A DNA stretch of 64,000 bases from Arthrobacter sp. Leaf234 (GTDB lineage: Bacteria > Actinomycetota > Actinomycetes > Actinomycetales > Micrococcaceae), in assembly GCF_001422665.1 (NCBI RefSeq), contig NZ_LMLU01000001.1, positions 726,797-790,796 on the forward strand, given 5' to 3'. Each line of letters opens with the position of its first letter. Within the stretch, counting starts at the first letter, position 1. The notes under the pieces were generated by a model. The model saw only the letters and a program-made list of their open reading frames with translations. It was not told where the DNA came from and ran no database searches. Positions 33,237 to 40,907 of this stretch are shown piece after piece. The translations under genes were made by a program, and so were the position numbers.

Positions 33237-34538
33237 CTAGCGGGTCAGGGCCGCGTCCGGGAGATCGGCCTCCGTGGTCGCGTCGCCCAGGAGCCGGACG
33301 TGGTCGGGGTTGAGGTCCTCGATCCTGTCGACGCCGAGCAACTGCATGGTGCGGGCCGTCTGGGTGCCCAGGATCTCGATGGTGCGGTCGACGCCCTTGC
33401 GGCCCCCTGCCATGAGGCCGTAGAGGTAGGCGCGGCCGATCAGGGTGAAGTCGGCACCGAGGGCCACGGCGGCGACGATGTCGCCGCCGCTCATGATGCC
33501 GGTGTCGAGAATGATGTCCGTCTTGCCCTTGAGTTCGGCGGCGACTCGGGGCAGCAGGTGCAGGGGGATCGGGGCGCGGTCGAGCTGCCGTCCGCCGTGG
33601 TTGGAGAGGATGATGCCGTCCGCGCCGTGGTCCACGGCCTTCTTCGCGTCGTCGAGCGTCTGGATGCCCTTGACCACGAGGTTCCCCTTCCAGACGCTGC
33701 GCAGCCAGTCGAGGTCCTCGAACGTGAGGGTGGGGTCGAACATCGAGTTGATGAGGTCCGCGACGGTGCCCGAGTAGCGGGAGAGCGAGGCGAAGGACAG
33801 GGGTTCGTGCGTCAGGAAGTTGAACCACCAGGCGGGGCGGTAGGAGGCGTCGAGGACGGTCTTCAGTGTCAGGGCCGGAGGGATGGTCATGCCGTTGCGG
33901 ACGTCGCGGAGGCGGGCCCCGGCGACGGCCGTGTCCACGGTGACCATGAGGGTGTCGTTGCCGGCCGCTGCCGCGCGCGCGATCAGTTCCATGGAGCGGT
34001 CACGATCCGTCCACAGGTACAGCTGGAACCAGTTGCGCCCGTTCGGCGCGGCCGCGGCGACGTCCTCGATCGAGGCGGTCCCCATGGTCGAGAGCGTGTA
34101 GGGGATGCCCGCTGCCTCGGCGGCCCGGGACCCGGCGTACTCACCCTCCGACTGCATCATGCGTGTGAAACCGGTCGGTGCGATGCCGAAGGGGAGGGCC
34201 GAGGTGCCGCCGAGGATCGGCGTGGCCGTGCTCACCGTCCGGACGTCCCGAAGGATGCCCGGCCGGAACTCGAGATCGAGGAAGGCGTCCCGGGCGCGGC
34301 CGAGGGAGATCTCCGCCTCGGCGGCGCCGTCGGTGTAGTCGAAGGGTGCGGTGGGTGTGCGGCGCTTGGCCATGTCGCGGAGGTCCCAGATGGTGTTGGC
34401 CTGCTTCAGACGCGCTGCGGACCCGAATTCCGGCTTCTTGAACTGGATGAGGGGAGCGAGGTCGGCGACCTTCGGCACGCGGCGCCGGAGGGCCGGCGGG
34501 ACAGCGGTGCGGGCGGAGGGATTCATGGAGGGTGTCAC
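33237..34538 (-). CDS. lldD: FMN-dependent alpha-hydroxy-acid (L-lactate) dehydrogenase
   Basis: A 433-residue FMN TIM-barrel oxidoreductase with [42 protein letters not shown] (flavin strands), [20 protein letters not shown], and [14 protein letters not shown] holding the catalytic His and Arg, then the phosphate-binding SGGDIV and [12 protein letters not shown]. It oxidises L-lactate, or a related 2-hydroxy acid such as mandelate, and feeds electrons to quinone or O2. GTG 34538 with AAAGG upstream is preferred; ATG 34526 is the alternative. The divergent FCD-GntR gene and paired operators support an LldD-LldR module. Confidence 0.8.
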   Translation of the reverse strand: MTPSMNPSARTAVPPALRRRVPKVADLAPLIQFKKPEFGSAARLKQANTIWDLRDMAKRRTPTAPFDYTDGAAEAEISLGRARDAFLDLEFRPGILRDVRTVSTATPILGGTSALPFGIAPTGFTRMMQSEGEYAGSRAAEAAGIPYTLSTMGTASIEDVAAAAPNGRNWFQLYLWTDRDRSMELIARAAAAGNDTLMVTVDTAVAGARLRDVRNGMTIPPALTLKTVLDASYRPAWWFNFLTHEPLSFASLSRYSGTVADLINSMFDPTLTFEDLDWLRSVWKGNLVVKGIQTLDDAKKAVDHGADGIILSNHGGRQLDRAPIPLHLLPRVAAELKGKTDIILDTGIMSGGDIVAAVALGADFTLIGRAYLYGLMAGGRKGVDRTIEILGTQTARTMQLLGVDRIEDLNPDHVRLLGDATTEADLPDAALTR

Positions 34539-34590
34539 GGGGGGTGCCTTTGCTCGAGGGAGGGATCGCGGCGGTGTGCCGGGCGGCTGA

Positions 34591-34630
34591 GGTCTGACCA
34601 CAGATCCTACGGCGTGTGGTCCGACCACAC
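34591..34630. promoter_or_regulatory. Paired GntR/LldR-type operators GGTC-N-GACC
   Basis: GTGTGGTC-C-GACCACAC (34614-34630) is a perfect 17-bp palindrome and GGTCTGACC (34591-34599) a shorter copy, centre spacing 27 bp. Both match the TGGTCNGACCA consensus of FCD-type regulators such as LldR. The right copy lies just before the -10 TAGGCT (34635-34640) of the GntR gene, so the two sites can repress both divergent promoters. Confidence 0.7.
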
Positions 34631-34646
34631 AAGATAGGCTGGCCCC

Positions 34647-35357
34647 ATGCGTACCCATCAGGTCGTCTCGGCATGGCTCGAGCAGGAACTCGCGGCCGGC
34701 AGGCTCGCCATCGGTTCTCGGCTGCCGGGCGAGCGCAGCATGGCGGAGCAGCTCGGCATCAGCAGGGCGTCGGTGCGCGAGGGTACCCGCGTGCTGGAGG
34801 CACTCGGCGTCGTACGGGCCGGCGTGGGATCCGGCCCGCAGGCCGGGACGATCATCACGGGCAACCCGGCGGTCGCCCTCGACTCCGCGCTCCGGCTCCA
34901 CGTCGCCAGCGCGCACCTGCCGGTCAAGGACATCGTGGAGACACGCCTCCTCCTCGAGGCGTGGGCCGCGGAGCATGCGTGGCGCGGCTCGCCGGCGCTC
35001 GAGCGGGCCGCGCGGCTCCTGGACGAGATGGACGAGCCGGACGGGGACGACGCCGGGCCGGGGTCCTTCCTGGAGCGCGACGCACTGTTCCATGTGGCAC
35101 TGGCCGAAGCGGCCGGAAATGTGCTCGTCGGGGCCATGATGGGTTCCCTGCGTGGATCGATCGCAGCCTACACGCAGCGCCTCACCGCCGACCTCCCGGA
35201 CTGGGGGTCTACCTCCGACCGGCTGAGGCACGAGCACCGGGCGATCCTGGCGGCGATCGTCGCGGGCGAGGGACGCAGGGCTGCCGGCCTGGTGCGGGAT
35301 CACATCGAGCGGTTCTACCGGGAATCCGGTGTCCACGACCAGCATCCCGAGGGTTGA
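34647..35357 (+). CDS. FCD-type GntR regulator (LldR-like)
   Basis: A 236-residue protein with an N-terminal GntR winged helix ([33 protein letters not shown], residues 24-56) and a C-terminal FCD helical bundle. In the FCD part, [14 protein letters not shown] and [17 protein letters not shown] give the Asp/His metal and ligand site. It is expected to repress the divergent lactate dehydrogenase until lactate binds. -10 TAGGCT six bases before ATG 34647 indicates a leaderless, autoregulated mRNA. Confidence 0.88.
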   Translation: MRTHQVVSAWLEQELAAGRLAIGSRLPGERSMAEQLGISRASVREGTRVLEALGVVRAGVGSGPQAGTIITGNPAVALDSALRLHVASAHLPVKDIVETRLLLEAWAAEHAWRGSPALERAARLLDEMDEPDGDDAGPGSFLERDALFHVALAEAAGNVLVGAMMGSLRGSIAAYTQRLTADLPDWGSTSDRLRHEHRAILAAIVAGEGRRAAGLVRDHIERFYRESGVHDQHPEG

Positions 35358-35393
35358 CAGCCTGCTGACCTTCCCACAATGAGGAAGCTCACC

Positions 35394-35399
35394 TAGACT
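35394..35399 (+). promoter_or_regulatory. Candidate -10 TAGACT of the first GNAT-like gene
   Basis: TTCCCA (35371-35376) and TAGACT (35394-35399) are 17 bp apart, 53 bp upstream of ATG 35452. Confidence 0.4.
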
Positions 35400-35451
35400 G
35401 CTCCTACTGGTCGAGCAGAAGGCCGTGGACCCACCGGACGTGGAGCTGACC

Positions 35452-36093
35452 ATGGAACGCTTGCCGCAGACACTCGACCATCCCACCGCTCAGGAGAAGG
35501 CTTCCACGCCGTCGCGGGAACTCCCGCTGCACACCGTCGAAGCTCCGCCGGCGACTCCCGGATCCGCGTTCCCCGAGGACCTCGCGACAGTCACGACACG
35601 GGAGCTGCGGCTCCTCTGCAACCGCACCTTCCAGCACCTTGACACGGATCACCCGGCACTCGAGGCGAGGGAGCAGTACGACGCCCTCATCGGGGAGCTC
35701 GAGCGCCGTGAACGCCAGGCTGCGCAGCGTGGGTCGGCGGACTCCGCCCGGGAGACGTTCCGGGACAACGCCCTGTTCTCGCGCTTCGAGCTGTTCCGCA
35801 ACGGCGTCATGGCCGGCTACGTGCAGTACGACATGCGCGGTGGACATGTGCTCCTGCTCCACTCGGTGATCGACCCGCGGTTCCAGCGGATCGGTGTCGA
35901 GTCGGTCCTGATGCAGGCCGTCCTGCTCAACGCGCACCGCAGGCGCCTCGCCGTCAGGCCCTACTGCCCCGAGGCGCAGGACTTCCTGGCCGCCCACCCC
36001 CGGTTCCTCTCGCTCATCCCCGCCCGGCAGCGCCGCCGCTTCACCCTGCTGATGGCGTCGCGTGCCGAAGCGGCACCGCGGGACGACGCATGA
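35452..36093 (+). CDS. GNAT-fold (NATD1/YjdJ-like) protein with extra N-terminal domain
   Basis: A 213-residue protein. Residues about 40-85 are an unnamed helical region ([31 protein letters not shown]). Residues about 95-185 resemble the YjdJ/NATD1 GNAT fold ([25 protein letters not shown], then [20 protein letters not shown] and [20 protein letters not shown]). The acetyl-CoA loop, normally RGxGxGxxL, is weakened to RFQRIGVES, so activity is doubtful. A paralogue lies at 51037. GGAG seven bases before ATG 35452 supports this start over GTG 35425. It overlaps the DinB gene by 4 bp. Confidence 0.7.
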   Translation: MERLPQTLDHPTAQEKASTPSRELPLHTVEAPPATPGSAFPEDLATVTTRELRLLCNRTFQHLDTDHPALEAREQYDALIGELERRERQAAQRGSADSARETFRDNALFSRFELFRNGVMAGYVQYDMRGGHVLLLHSVIDPRFQRIGVESVLMQAVLLNAHRRRLAVRPYCPEAQDFLAAHPRFLSLIPARQRRRFTLLMASRAEAAPRDDA

Positions 36094-36602
36094 GGTCGGT
36101 CGACGTCCTGGTCGAGGCCTTCGGCCGCCTGCCCGACCTGGTGCACGCGGCTGTCGAGGGCCTCGACGCCGAACAGCTGTCCGTCCGCCCGGGGGGATCC
36201 GGCAACTCCGTCGCCTGGCTCGTCTGGCACCTCGCCCGCGTGGAAGACAGTCACCTCGCCGAGGCTTTCGGGCATGACGACGTCTGGCTCTCGGACGGGT
36301 TCGCCGATCGGTGGGACCTCGCGATCGACCGCTCGGACACCGGGTTCGGACACACCTTCGAACAGGTGGACGCCGTCCGGGTCCGTTCTGGCCGGCAACT
36401 GCTCGACTACTTCGACGCCGTGCACCGCGTGACCGAACGCCTGGTGGGCGGGCTGGTCGAGGCGGACCTCGAGCGGGTGGTGGACGAGGACTGGGATCCA
36501 CCGGTGACGCTCCTGGTCAGGCTCGTCAGCGTGGTCGACGACGCCGTCCAGCACGCCGGCCAGGCCGCGTACGCGCGCGGCATCATCCTCTCAACGGGCT
36601 GA
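36090..36602 (+). CDS. DinB-fold (DUF664, mycothiol transferase-like) protein
   Basis: A 170-residue four-helix bundle beginning VDVLVEAFGRLPDLVHAAVEGL and SGNSVAWLVWHLARVEDSHLAEAFG. The WHLARVEDSH segment and QHAGQAAYARG supply the histidines of the metal site. Actinobacterial DinB proteins include mycothiol-dependent transferases and isomerases, so a mycothiol-linked detoxification role is plausible. It overlaps the GNAT-like gene by ATGA, implying translational coupling. It ends 6 bp from the convergent AlkB gene. Confidence 0.8.
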   Translation: MRSVDVLVEAFGRLPDLVHAAVEGLDAEQLSVRPGGSGNSVAWLVWHLARVEDSHLAEAFGHDDVWLSDGFADRWDLAIDRSDTGFGHTFEQVDAVRVRSGRQLLDYFDAVHRVTERLVGGLVEADLERVVDEDWDPPVTLLVRLVSVVDDAVQHAGQAAYARGIILSTG

Positions 36603-36608
36603 CCCGGT

Positions 36609-37271
36609 TCAGGAGAGACCCGTCTCGCGCAGGGTGATGTTGAGCCGGCCCTCGAACCCGATGCCCGCAGGAGCCGTGCCCGGGAGGGTGCGGACCACCC
36701 CGTGGTACGCGAAGCGCGAGGGACCGCCGAAGACGAAGAGGTCCCCCGAGGCCAGCTCCACGTCCTGCCATGGCCGGTTGCGGTTCTCGGTGTTGCCGAA
36801 CCGGAAGACGCACGAGGTCCCCAGGCTGAGCGAGACGACGGGTGCGTCGGTCCGCTCCTCACGGTCCTGGTGCATGCCCATCCTCGCGGCGTCGTCGTAG
36901 TAGTTGACGAGTGCGGCGTCGGGCTCGTACCGCGCGGCCTCGTCCGCGCCGTAGGCGGCGGCCACGGCATCACGGCCGAGCGTGCGCAGCACCTCCGGGA
37001 AGGGAGCGACGGCGGCACCTCCGACGTCGTCGGCCGTGTGGCTGTACCGGTAGGGCAGCCAGTGCCAGCCGAGGCTGACGCTTCGCACGGACATGACGCC
37101 GCCGTTCGGCATGCGTGGGGAGCGCATCGGCACCGGTCCCCCCGCCCATGCACGGCACAGGGTCACGAATTCGCGCTGCCGGGCGGGATCGAGCCAGTCC
37201 GGCACCAGGACTGCCCCGGGAGTGAGCTCGCGGCGCGGCCGGGGGATCAGGGCGTCGGGCAGATGGGTCAC
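36609..37271 (-). CDS. alkB: AlkB-type 2-oxoglutarate/Fe(II) DNA or RNA repair dioxygenase
   Basis: A 220-residue protein that should oxidatively remove methyl lesions such as 1-methyladenine and 3-methylcytosine. Seen: LGWHWLPYRYSHTA, NYYDDAARMGMHQDREE (H-x-D iron ligands), VSLSLGTSCVFRFGN, LFVFGGPSRFAYHGV (third His) and the C-terminal RLNITLRET (2-oxoglutarate Arg). Length fits AlkB. GTG 37271 is the likely start; longer upstream extensions are not family-like. Confidence 0.85.
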   Translation of the reverse strand: MTHLPDALIPRPRRELTPGAVLVPDWLDPARQREFVTLCRAWAGGPVPMRSPRMPNGGVMSVRSVSLGWHWLPYRYSHTADDVGGAAVAPFPEVLRTLGRDAVAAAYGADEAARYEPDAALVNYYDDAARMGMHQDREERTDAPVVSLSLGTSCVFRFGNTENRNRPWQDVELASGDLFVFGGPSRFAYHGVVRTLPGTAPAGIGFEGRLNITLRETGLS

Positions 37272-37402
37272 CCTTCCATTGTCCGCCGACCGGAGGGTCG
37301 ACGTCCCGTCCGCACATTGCCGCGCACGCACACCGCGGGGACGGGCCAGCCGTCGCATGGACGCCCGACCTGCGGGAAGGCTACGGGATTCGTTGACCTT
37401 TT

Positions 37403-37533
37403 CTTCGGTCTCAGTGCCGGGCTGGGTCGAGGGTGGCAGGGAAGACTCGAGACCGAAGCGCGGAGCCCGGCTGGGCGGCGGCGCACTACCCATGCCAGGG
37501 ACGTCGGACGACGGACCCGTGGTGCCGGTCTCG
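37403..37533 (+). promoter_or_regulatory. Structured leader of the GT2 gene with interleaved helices
   Basis: Helix A pairs 37403-37412 with 37449-37458 (10 bp, perfect). Helix B pairs 37416-37423 with 37464-37471 (8 bp, perfect). The arms are interleaved, A-B-A'-B', as in a pseudoknot. A third element, 37526-37533 (CGGTCTCG), can pair 8 bp with 37448-37455, competing with helix A, and directly abuts the SD AAAGGAA at 37534. This layout allows a switch that frees or hides the ribosome site. It does not match a riboswitch class I can recall. Confidence 0.45.
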
Positions 37534-37547
37534 AAAGGAACACCCAC

Positions 37548-39062
37548 ATGACCATGACGCGCAGTGCACCCCGGAACAACGCGGAGCCCGAGCCGGACGA
37601 CGCGCAGCCGGCGCCCTATGCGACGAAGGGCAGGCTCGACCGCATCGTCGGCCTCGTGATCGTCGGGCTCGTCACCCTGGCCGCGGCGCTGCTGTGGCTG
37701 GCCGTCGCCGCGAACGGACCGGACACCTCCATCTCCGAGTCGCACGACGCCGTGGTGGGCATCTGGAGCGTCCTCTACAACTCGGACGCCCCCGAGATGA
37801 ACGTCATCCTCTCCGCGATCGCCCTCGCCCTCCTCGCGGGAGCCGGCCTGGCCCTGGTGGAACGGCGCATCGCGACGAAGGCGCGCCGCTCCATGAACCC
37901 GGGACACCAGCCCCTCGCGCCCAAGGTCGTCATGTCGGCCAACCGTGGTGCCTTCTCCGGCGAGGTGACGGTGACGGTGCTCATCCCCGCACACAACGAG
38001 GAGGCCTCGCTCCCACAGACCATCGCCTCGCTCAAGAGCCAGTCGCACCGTCCGGAGCGCATCATCGTCGTCGCCGACAACTGCACGGACGCGACCGTGC
38101 GCCTGGCCCGCGAGGCCGGCGTCGAGGTGATCGAATCCGTCGACAACTCGCACAAGAAGGCCGGCGCCCTCAACCAGGCGCTGAAGACGGTCCTGCCGCA
38201 GCAGGGGGACAACGACGTCGTCATGATCATGGACGCCGACACGCAGCTCGACGACGGCTTCCTCGCCAACGCCCTGGTGCGCTTCGTCGACGATCGCGCG
38301 CTCATGGCGGTCGGCGGGCTCTTCTACGGTGAGGACGGCCACGGGTTGATCGGCCAGTTCCAGCGCAACGAGTACATCCGCTACTCGCGCCAGATGCGCC
38401 GTCGCCGCGGGCGCGTGTTCGTGCTGACGGGGACGGCGTCGCTGTTCCGCCCGTTGGCGCTCCGCACCATCGCCGCGAGCCGGGGCAGGACCCTCCCGGG
38501 CACGCCCGGGGATGTGTACGACACCGCCGCACTGACCGAGGACAACGAGCTCACCATCGCCATCAAGTCACTCGGTGGCCTCATGATCTCCCCGCAGGAC
38601 TGCACGGTCGTCACCGAACTGATGCCCTCCTGGCGCACCCTGTGGAACCAGCGGCTGCGCTGGCAGCGGGGGGCGCTCGAGAACATCGGCGCCTACGGGG
38701 TGACGGCCCCGACCATGCGCTACTGGGCCCAGCAGCTCGGCATCGGGTACGGCGTGATCGCGCTCACCGCCTACCTGGCCCTCATCCTCATCACCGTCGT
38801 GTCCCTCGAGACCTGGATCTGGTTCCCCTTCTGGCTGGGCCTCGGCCTGCTGTTCACCCTCGAACGGATCATCACGGTGTGGAAGGGCGGCTGGAAGGCG
38901 CGGCTGCTGGCGGCCACACTCTTCCCCGAGCTGTTCTTCGACATGTTCCTCAACCTCGTCTACGTCAAGGGGGTCGTCGACCTCTCCTTCGGCCGCAAGG
39001 CCAGCTGGACGCACCTCACCCACGCCGCCCCGGCGCCCGCACTCGAATCCCAGGAGGCCTAG
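37548..39062 (+). CDS. Family 2 processive glycosyltransferase (membrane polysaccharide synthase)
   Basis: A 504-residue protein with two N-terminal helices (about 33-55 and 80-102), a GT2 catalytic domain and two or three C-terminal helices. VLIPAHNEEASLPQTIASL, IIVVADNCTDAT, MIMDADTQLDDGF (DxD metal site), TEDNELTIAIKS (catalytic base TED) and WNQRLRWQRG (QxxRW) are all present, the set found in cellulose, PNAG and hyaluronan synthases. The polymer is unknown. AAAGGAA eight bases before ATG 37548 is the SD. The following 76-residue gene may encode an accessory subunit. Confidence 0.85.
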   Translation: MTMTRSAPRNNAEPEPDDAQPAPYATKGRLDRIVGLVIVGLVTLAAALLWLAVAANGPDTSISESHDAVVGIWSVLYNSDAPEMNVILSAIALALLAGAGLALVERRIATKARRSMNPGHQPLAPKVVMSANRGAFSGEVTVTVLIPAHNEEASLPQTIASLKSQSHRPERIIVVADNCTDATVRLAREAGVEVIESVDNSHKKAGALNQALKTVLPQQGDNDVVMIMDADTQLDDGFLANALVRFVDDRALMAVGGLFYGEDGHGLIGQFQRNEYIRYSRQMRRRRGRVFVLTGTASLFRPLALRTIAASRGRTLPGTPGDVYDTAALTEDNELTIAIKSLGGLMISPQDCTVVTELMPSWRTLWNQRLRWQRGALENIGAYGVTAPTMRYWAQQLGIGYGVIALTAYLALILITVVSLETWIWFPFWLGLGLLFTLERIITVWKGGWKARLLAATLFPELFFDMFLNLVYVKGVVDLSFGRKASWTHLTHAAPAPALESQEA

Positions 39063-39065
39063 GCC

Positions 39066-39296
39066 ATGTTCAGTACCTCAGTAGGTCCGATCGTCCCCAC
39101 CGGCATCCTCCTCCCGGAGACCGTGCTGCACTCCGGCCTCTTCGCCGTCCTCGCCGCGTTCGTGGCGATCAACACGGTCATCTACGCCTCGCTGGCGCTG
39201 GCGAACGTGCTGCCGAAGATCTACCCCTCGGACTGGGTGACGAACCGCAACCGCCGCACCGAGACCAGGAGCATCTACCCCGAGACCCGGGACTGA
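39066..39296 (+). CDS. 76-residue membrane protein, possible GT2 partner
   Basis: Starts 3 bp after the GT2 stop, so the genes are coupled. One long hydrophobic helix (SGLFAVLAAFVAINTVIYASLALANVL) is followed by a conserved-looking basic tail YPSDWVTNRNRRTETRSIYPETRD. Small partner proteins such as PgaD/IcaD occur with GT2 synthases; equivalence is inferred from position only. Confidence 0.6.
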   Translation: MFSTSVGPIVPTGILLPETVLHSGLFAVLAAFVAINTVIYASLALANVLPKIYPSDWVTNRNRRTETRSIYPETRD

Positions 39297-39316
39297 TCCG
39301 CCGCACCCTGTGAGCA

Positions 39317-39376
39317 GTCGTCCGGTCAGTCGTCCGGTCGGTCGGCCGGTCAGTCGTGCGGTCGGTCGTCCGGGCA
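39317..39376. repeat. Five tandem copies of a 12-bp repeat
   Basis: Units GTCGTCCGGTCA, GTCGTCCGGTCG, GTCGGCCGGTCA, GTCGTGCGGTCG and GTCGTCCGGGCA follow without gaps, differing at 1-3 positions. The array spans the stop of the leftward DUF1684 gene (39350) and its last codons. As 12 is a multiple of 3, unit changes would extend or shorten the C-terminal tail without frameshift. Confidence 0.85.
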
Positions 39377-40180
39377 CTTCTCGCCGGCTTCGACCGGCGC
39401 GGCGAGGACGTTGCCCCCGACCGGTGCCGGGCACGTGCCGAAGGGGGTGAAAGCGCTCGGATAGTTGATGGTCCGGTTGAAGTCGAGCACCACCGTCCCG
39501 TCCGGGCGCGGCCGGCGCGTGACCACCTTGCGCCAGGGTGCCGTGGAGACGCCGTTGGTCCGGTCGTGAAAGGTGATGGCGAGGGACCCTGCCTCCTCCT
39601 GGGAGGCGCGGAGTCGGAACTCGCCGTCCTCGCCGGGGAGCCGGAACACCACCTCGCCGACGGAGCGGTGCGTTCCGGGGACGTCCGGATGGGCCGTCGG
39701 GATCGTCTCCTCCCGGGGCGCAGCGAACGCTTCGAAGCGCCCCTCGACCACGAGGTCCGGCCGGTAACCGAAGACGGGGACGCCCGTGAAGTGCGCCAGG
39801 GCGGGTGCCTCGACGTCCCGGGTCCGGACGGCGTAGCGCCCGGCACGGCGTGCGAGCTCCACGACCACGCGGCGCCCGTCCGGGCCGCCGAAGGCCACCC
39901 AGCTGAGGGACTCCTCGTCGTCGAGCGTCGCCATGATGGTGCCGGTGACGAGCCGGCCGCTCGTCAGGTCCGTCAGGCCGTCCGCGCCCTCGGCGGTGAC
40001 AGCGGCGTGGGTCGTGGCACCCGACCAGTCGCCGGGTACGCCCTCGAGGACGCCGGGTGAGTCCGCCAGCCACTGGAAGGACGTGAGCGTCAGCCAGCCG
40101 TGCGGCTCGGCGAGGGCGGCGTCCCGGGCCGTCCGGAAGTCCGACCAGCGTTGCTCTGCCGTCCGGGTCGTGGTGCTCAT
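39350..40180 (-). CDS. DUF1684 protein
   Basis: A 276-residue protein with EPHGWLTLTSFQWLADSPGVLEGVPGDWS at the N-terminus and RTINYPSAFTPFGTCPAPVGGNVLAAPVEAGEK at the C-terminus, both diagnostic of DUF1684, a beta-rich family of unknown function. AGGAGG six bases before ATG 40180 fixes the start. The last residues (PDDRPHD) are encoded inside the 12-bp tandem repeat. Confidence 0.85.
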   Translation of the reverse strand: MSTTTRTAEQRWSDFRTARDAALAEPHGWLTLTSFQWLADSPGVLEGVPGDWSGATTHAAVTAEGADGLTDLTSGRLVTGTIMATLDDEESLSWVAFGGPDGRRVVVELARRAGRYAVRTRDVEAPALAHFTGVPVFGYRPDLVVEGRFEAFAAPREETIPTAHPDVPGTHRSVGEVVFRLPGEDGEFRLRASQEEAGSLAITFHDRTNGVSTAPWRKVVTRRPRPDGTVVLDFNRTINYPSAFTPFGTCPAPVGGNVLAAPVEAGEKCPDDRPHD

Positions 40181-40359
40181 CCTGGCCTCCTGGTGCGTCT
40201 GATCCTGCACCGCCTAGAACCTGCGGCGCGCGGCCGGCATTCCCGCCGACGCTGCCGGCCGGCGGCCTCCACTGCGCGCCGAGGACCCGGCGCCGCACCC
40301 GGACCCGTCACCTCGCGGAGAAGCCGCCCGGGCCGGGCTGGAGGTCCGCCTCCGACGGA

Positions 40360-40806
40360 TCAGGTGCTGTAGCCGGCCGATGCGCCGATTCCGGCGAGGA
40401 CGACGACGAAGAACACGATGACACCGACGATGGCCAGCACGTTGAGGATGGTCACGATCCAGCCGAGGATCTTGCCGGCGGTCGCGGGGACTCCCAGGCG
40501 CTCGGCCTTGGACGCCTGCCAGATGGCGAGCGGCCCGAGGACGAAGCCGGCCATGAAGAAACCCACGATCCCGAGGATGAGGGACAGCTGGGCGGCGCTC
40601 GCACCCTCCACCGCTTGGGGGGACGGCTGGTAGTAGCCGGGCTGGTAGCCGCCGGCGGCGAACGACGGCTGGTAGGGCTGCTGGTAGGGCGGGACGGACG
40701 GGTAGGGCTCGGTGCCCTGCCGCTGGTCGCCGCGGCCGGCGTCGTCGTACGGATTCTCGTGGTGTCCTGCCCGGGGGCGCTCACCGGGATAGGGGACGTG
40801 GGACAT
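40360..40806 (-). CDS. DUF4190 two-helix membrane protein
   Basis: A 148-residue protein: a Pro/Tyr/Gln-rich cytosolic N-terminus (residues 1-68), then AQLSLILGIVGFFMAGFVLGPLAIWQASKAERLG and a second helix WIVTILNVLAIVGVIVFFVVVL, the DUF4190 pattern. AGGAGA lies six bases before ATG 40806. Function is unknown; such proteins are common beside actinobacterial envelope genes. Confidence 0.75.
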   Translation of the reverse strand: MSHVPYPGERPRAGHHENPYDDAGRGDQRQGTEPYPSVPPYQQPYQPSFAAGGYQPGYYQPSPQAVEGASAAQLSLILGIVGFFMAGFVLGPLAIWQASKAERLGVPATAGKILGWIVTILNVLAIVGVIVFFVVVLAGIGASAGYST

Positions 40807-40907
40807 GGCGCTTCTCCTGATCGAACGGCGGGACGCGGAACAGCGGGCCCTGGGTAGACCATCATCGCGTGCGGAGCGCCGCTCCGCACGCGCAGCCGGG
40901 AACCGGG

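Noticed and set aside
31744-33828. 694-codon leftward frame
   Set aside because: Only its last 105 codons look like a protein (two helices with SD); the rest is antisense to the alpha/beta hydrolase and lactate dehydrogenase region.
37403-37533. c-di-AMP (ydaO) or c-di-GMP riboswitch as explanation for the GT2 leader
   Set aside because: The conserved core sequences of those classes as I remember them are not visible; only the helices are supported.
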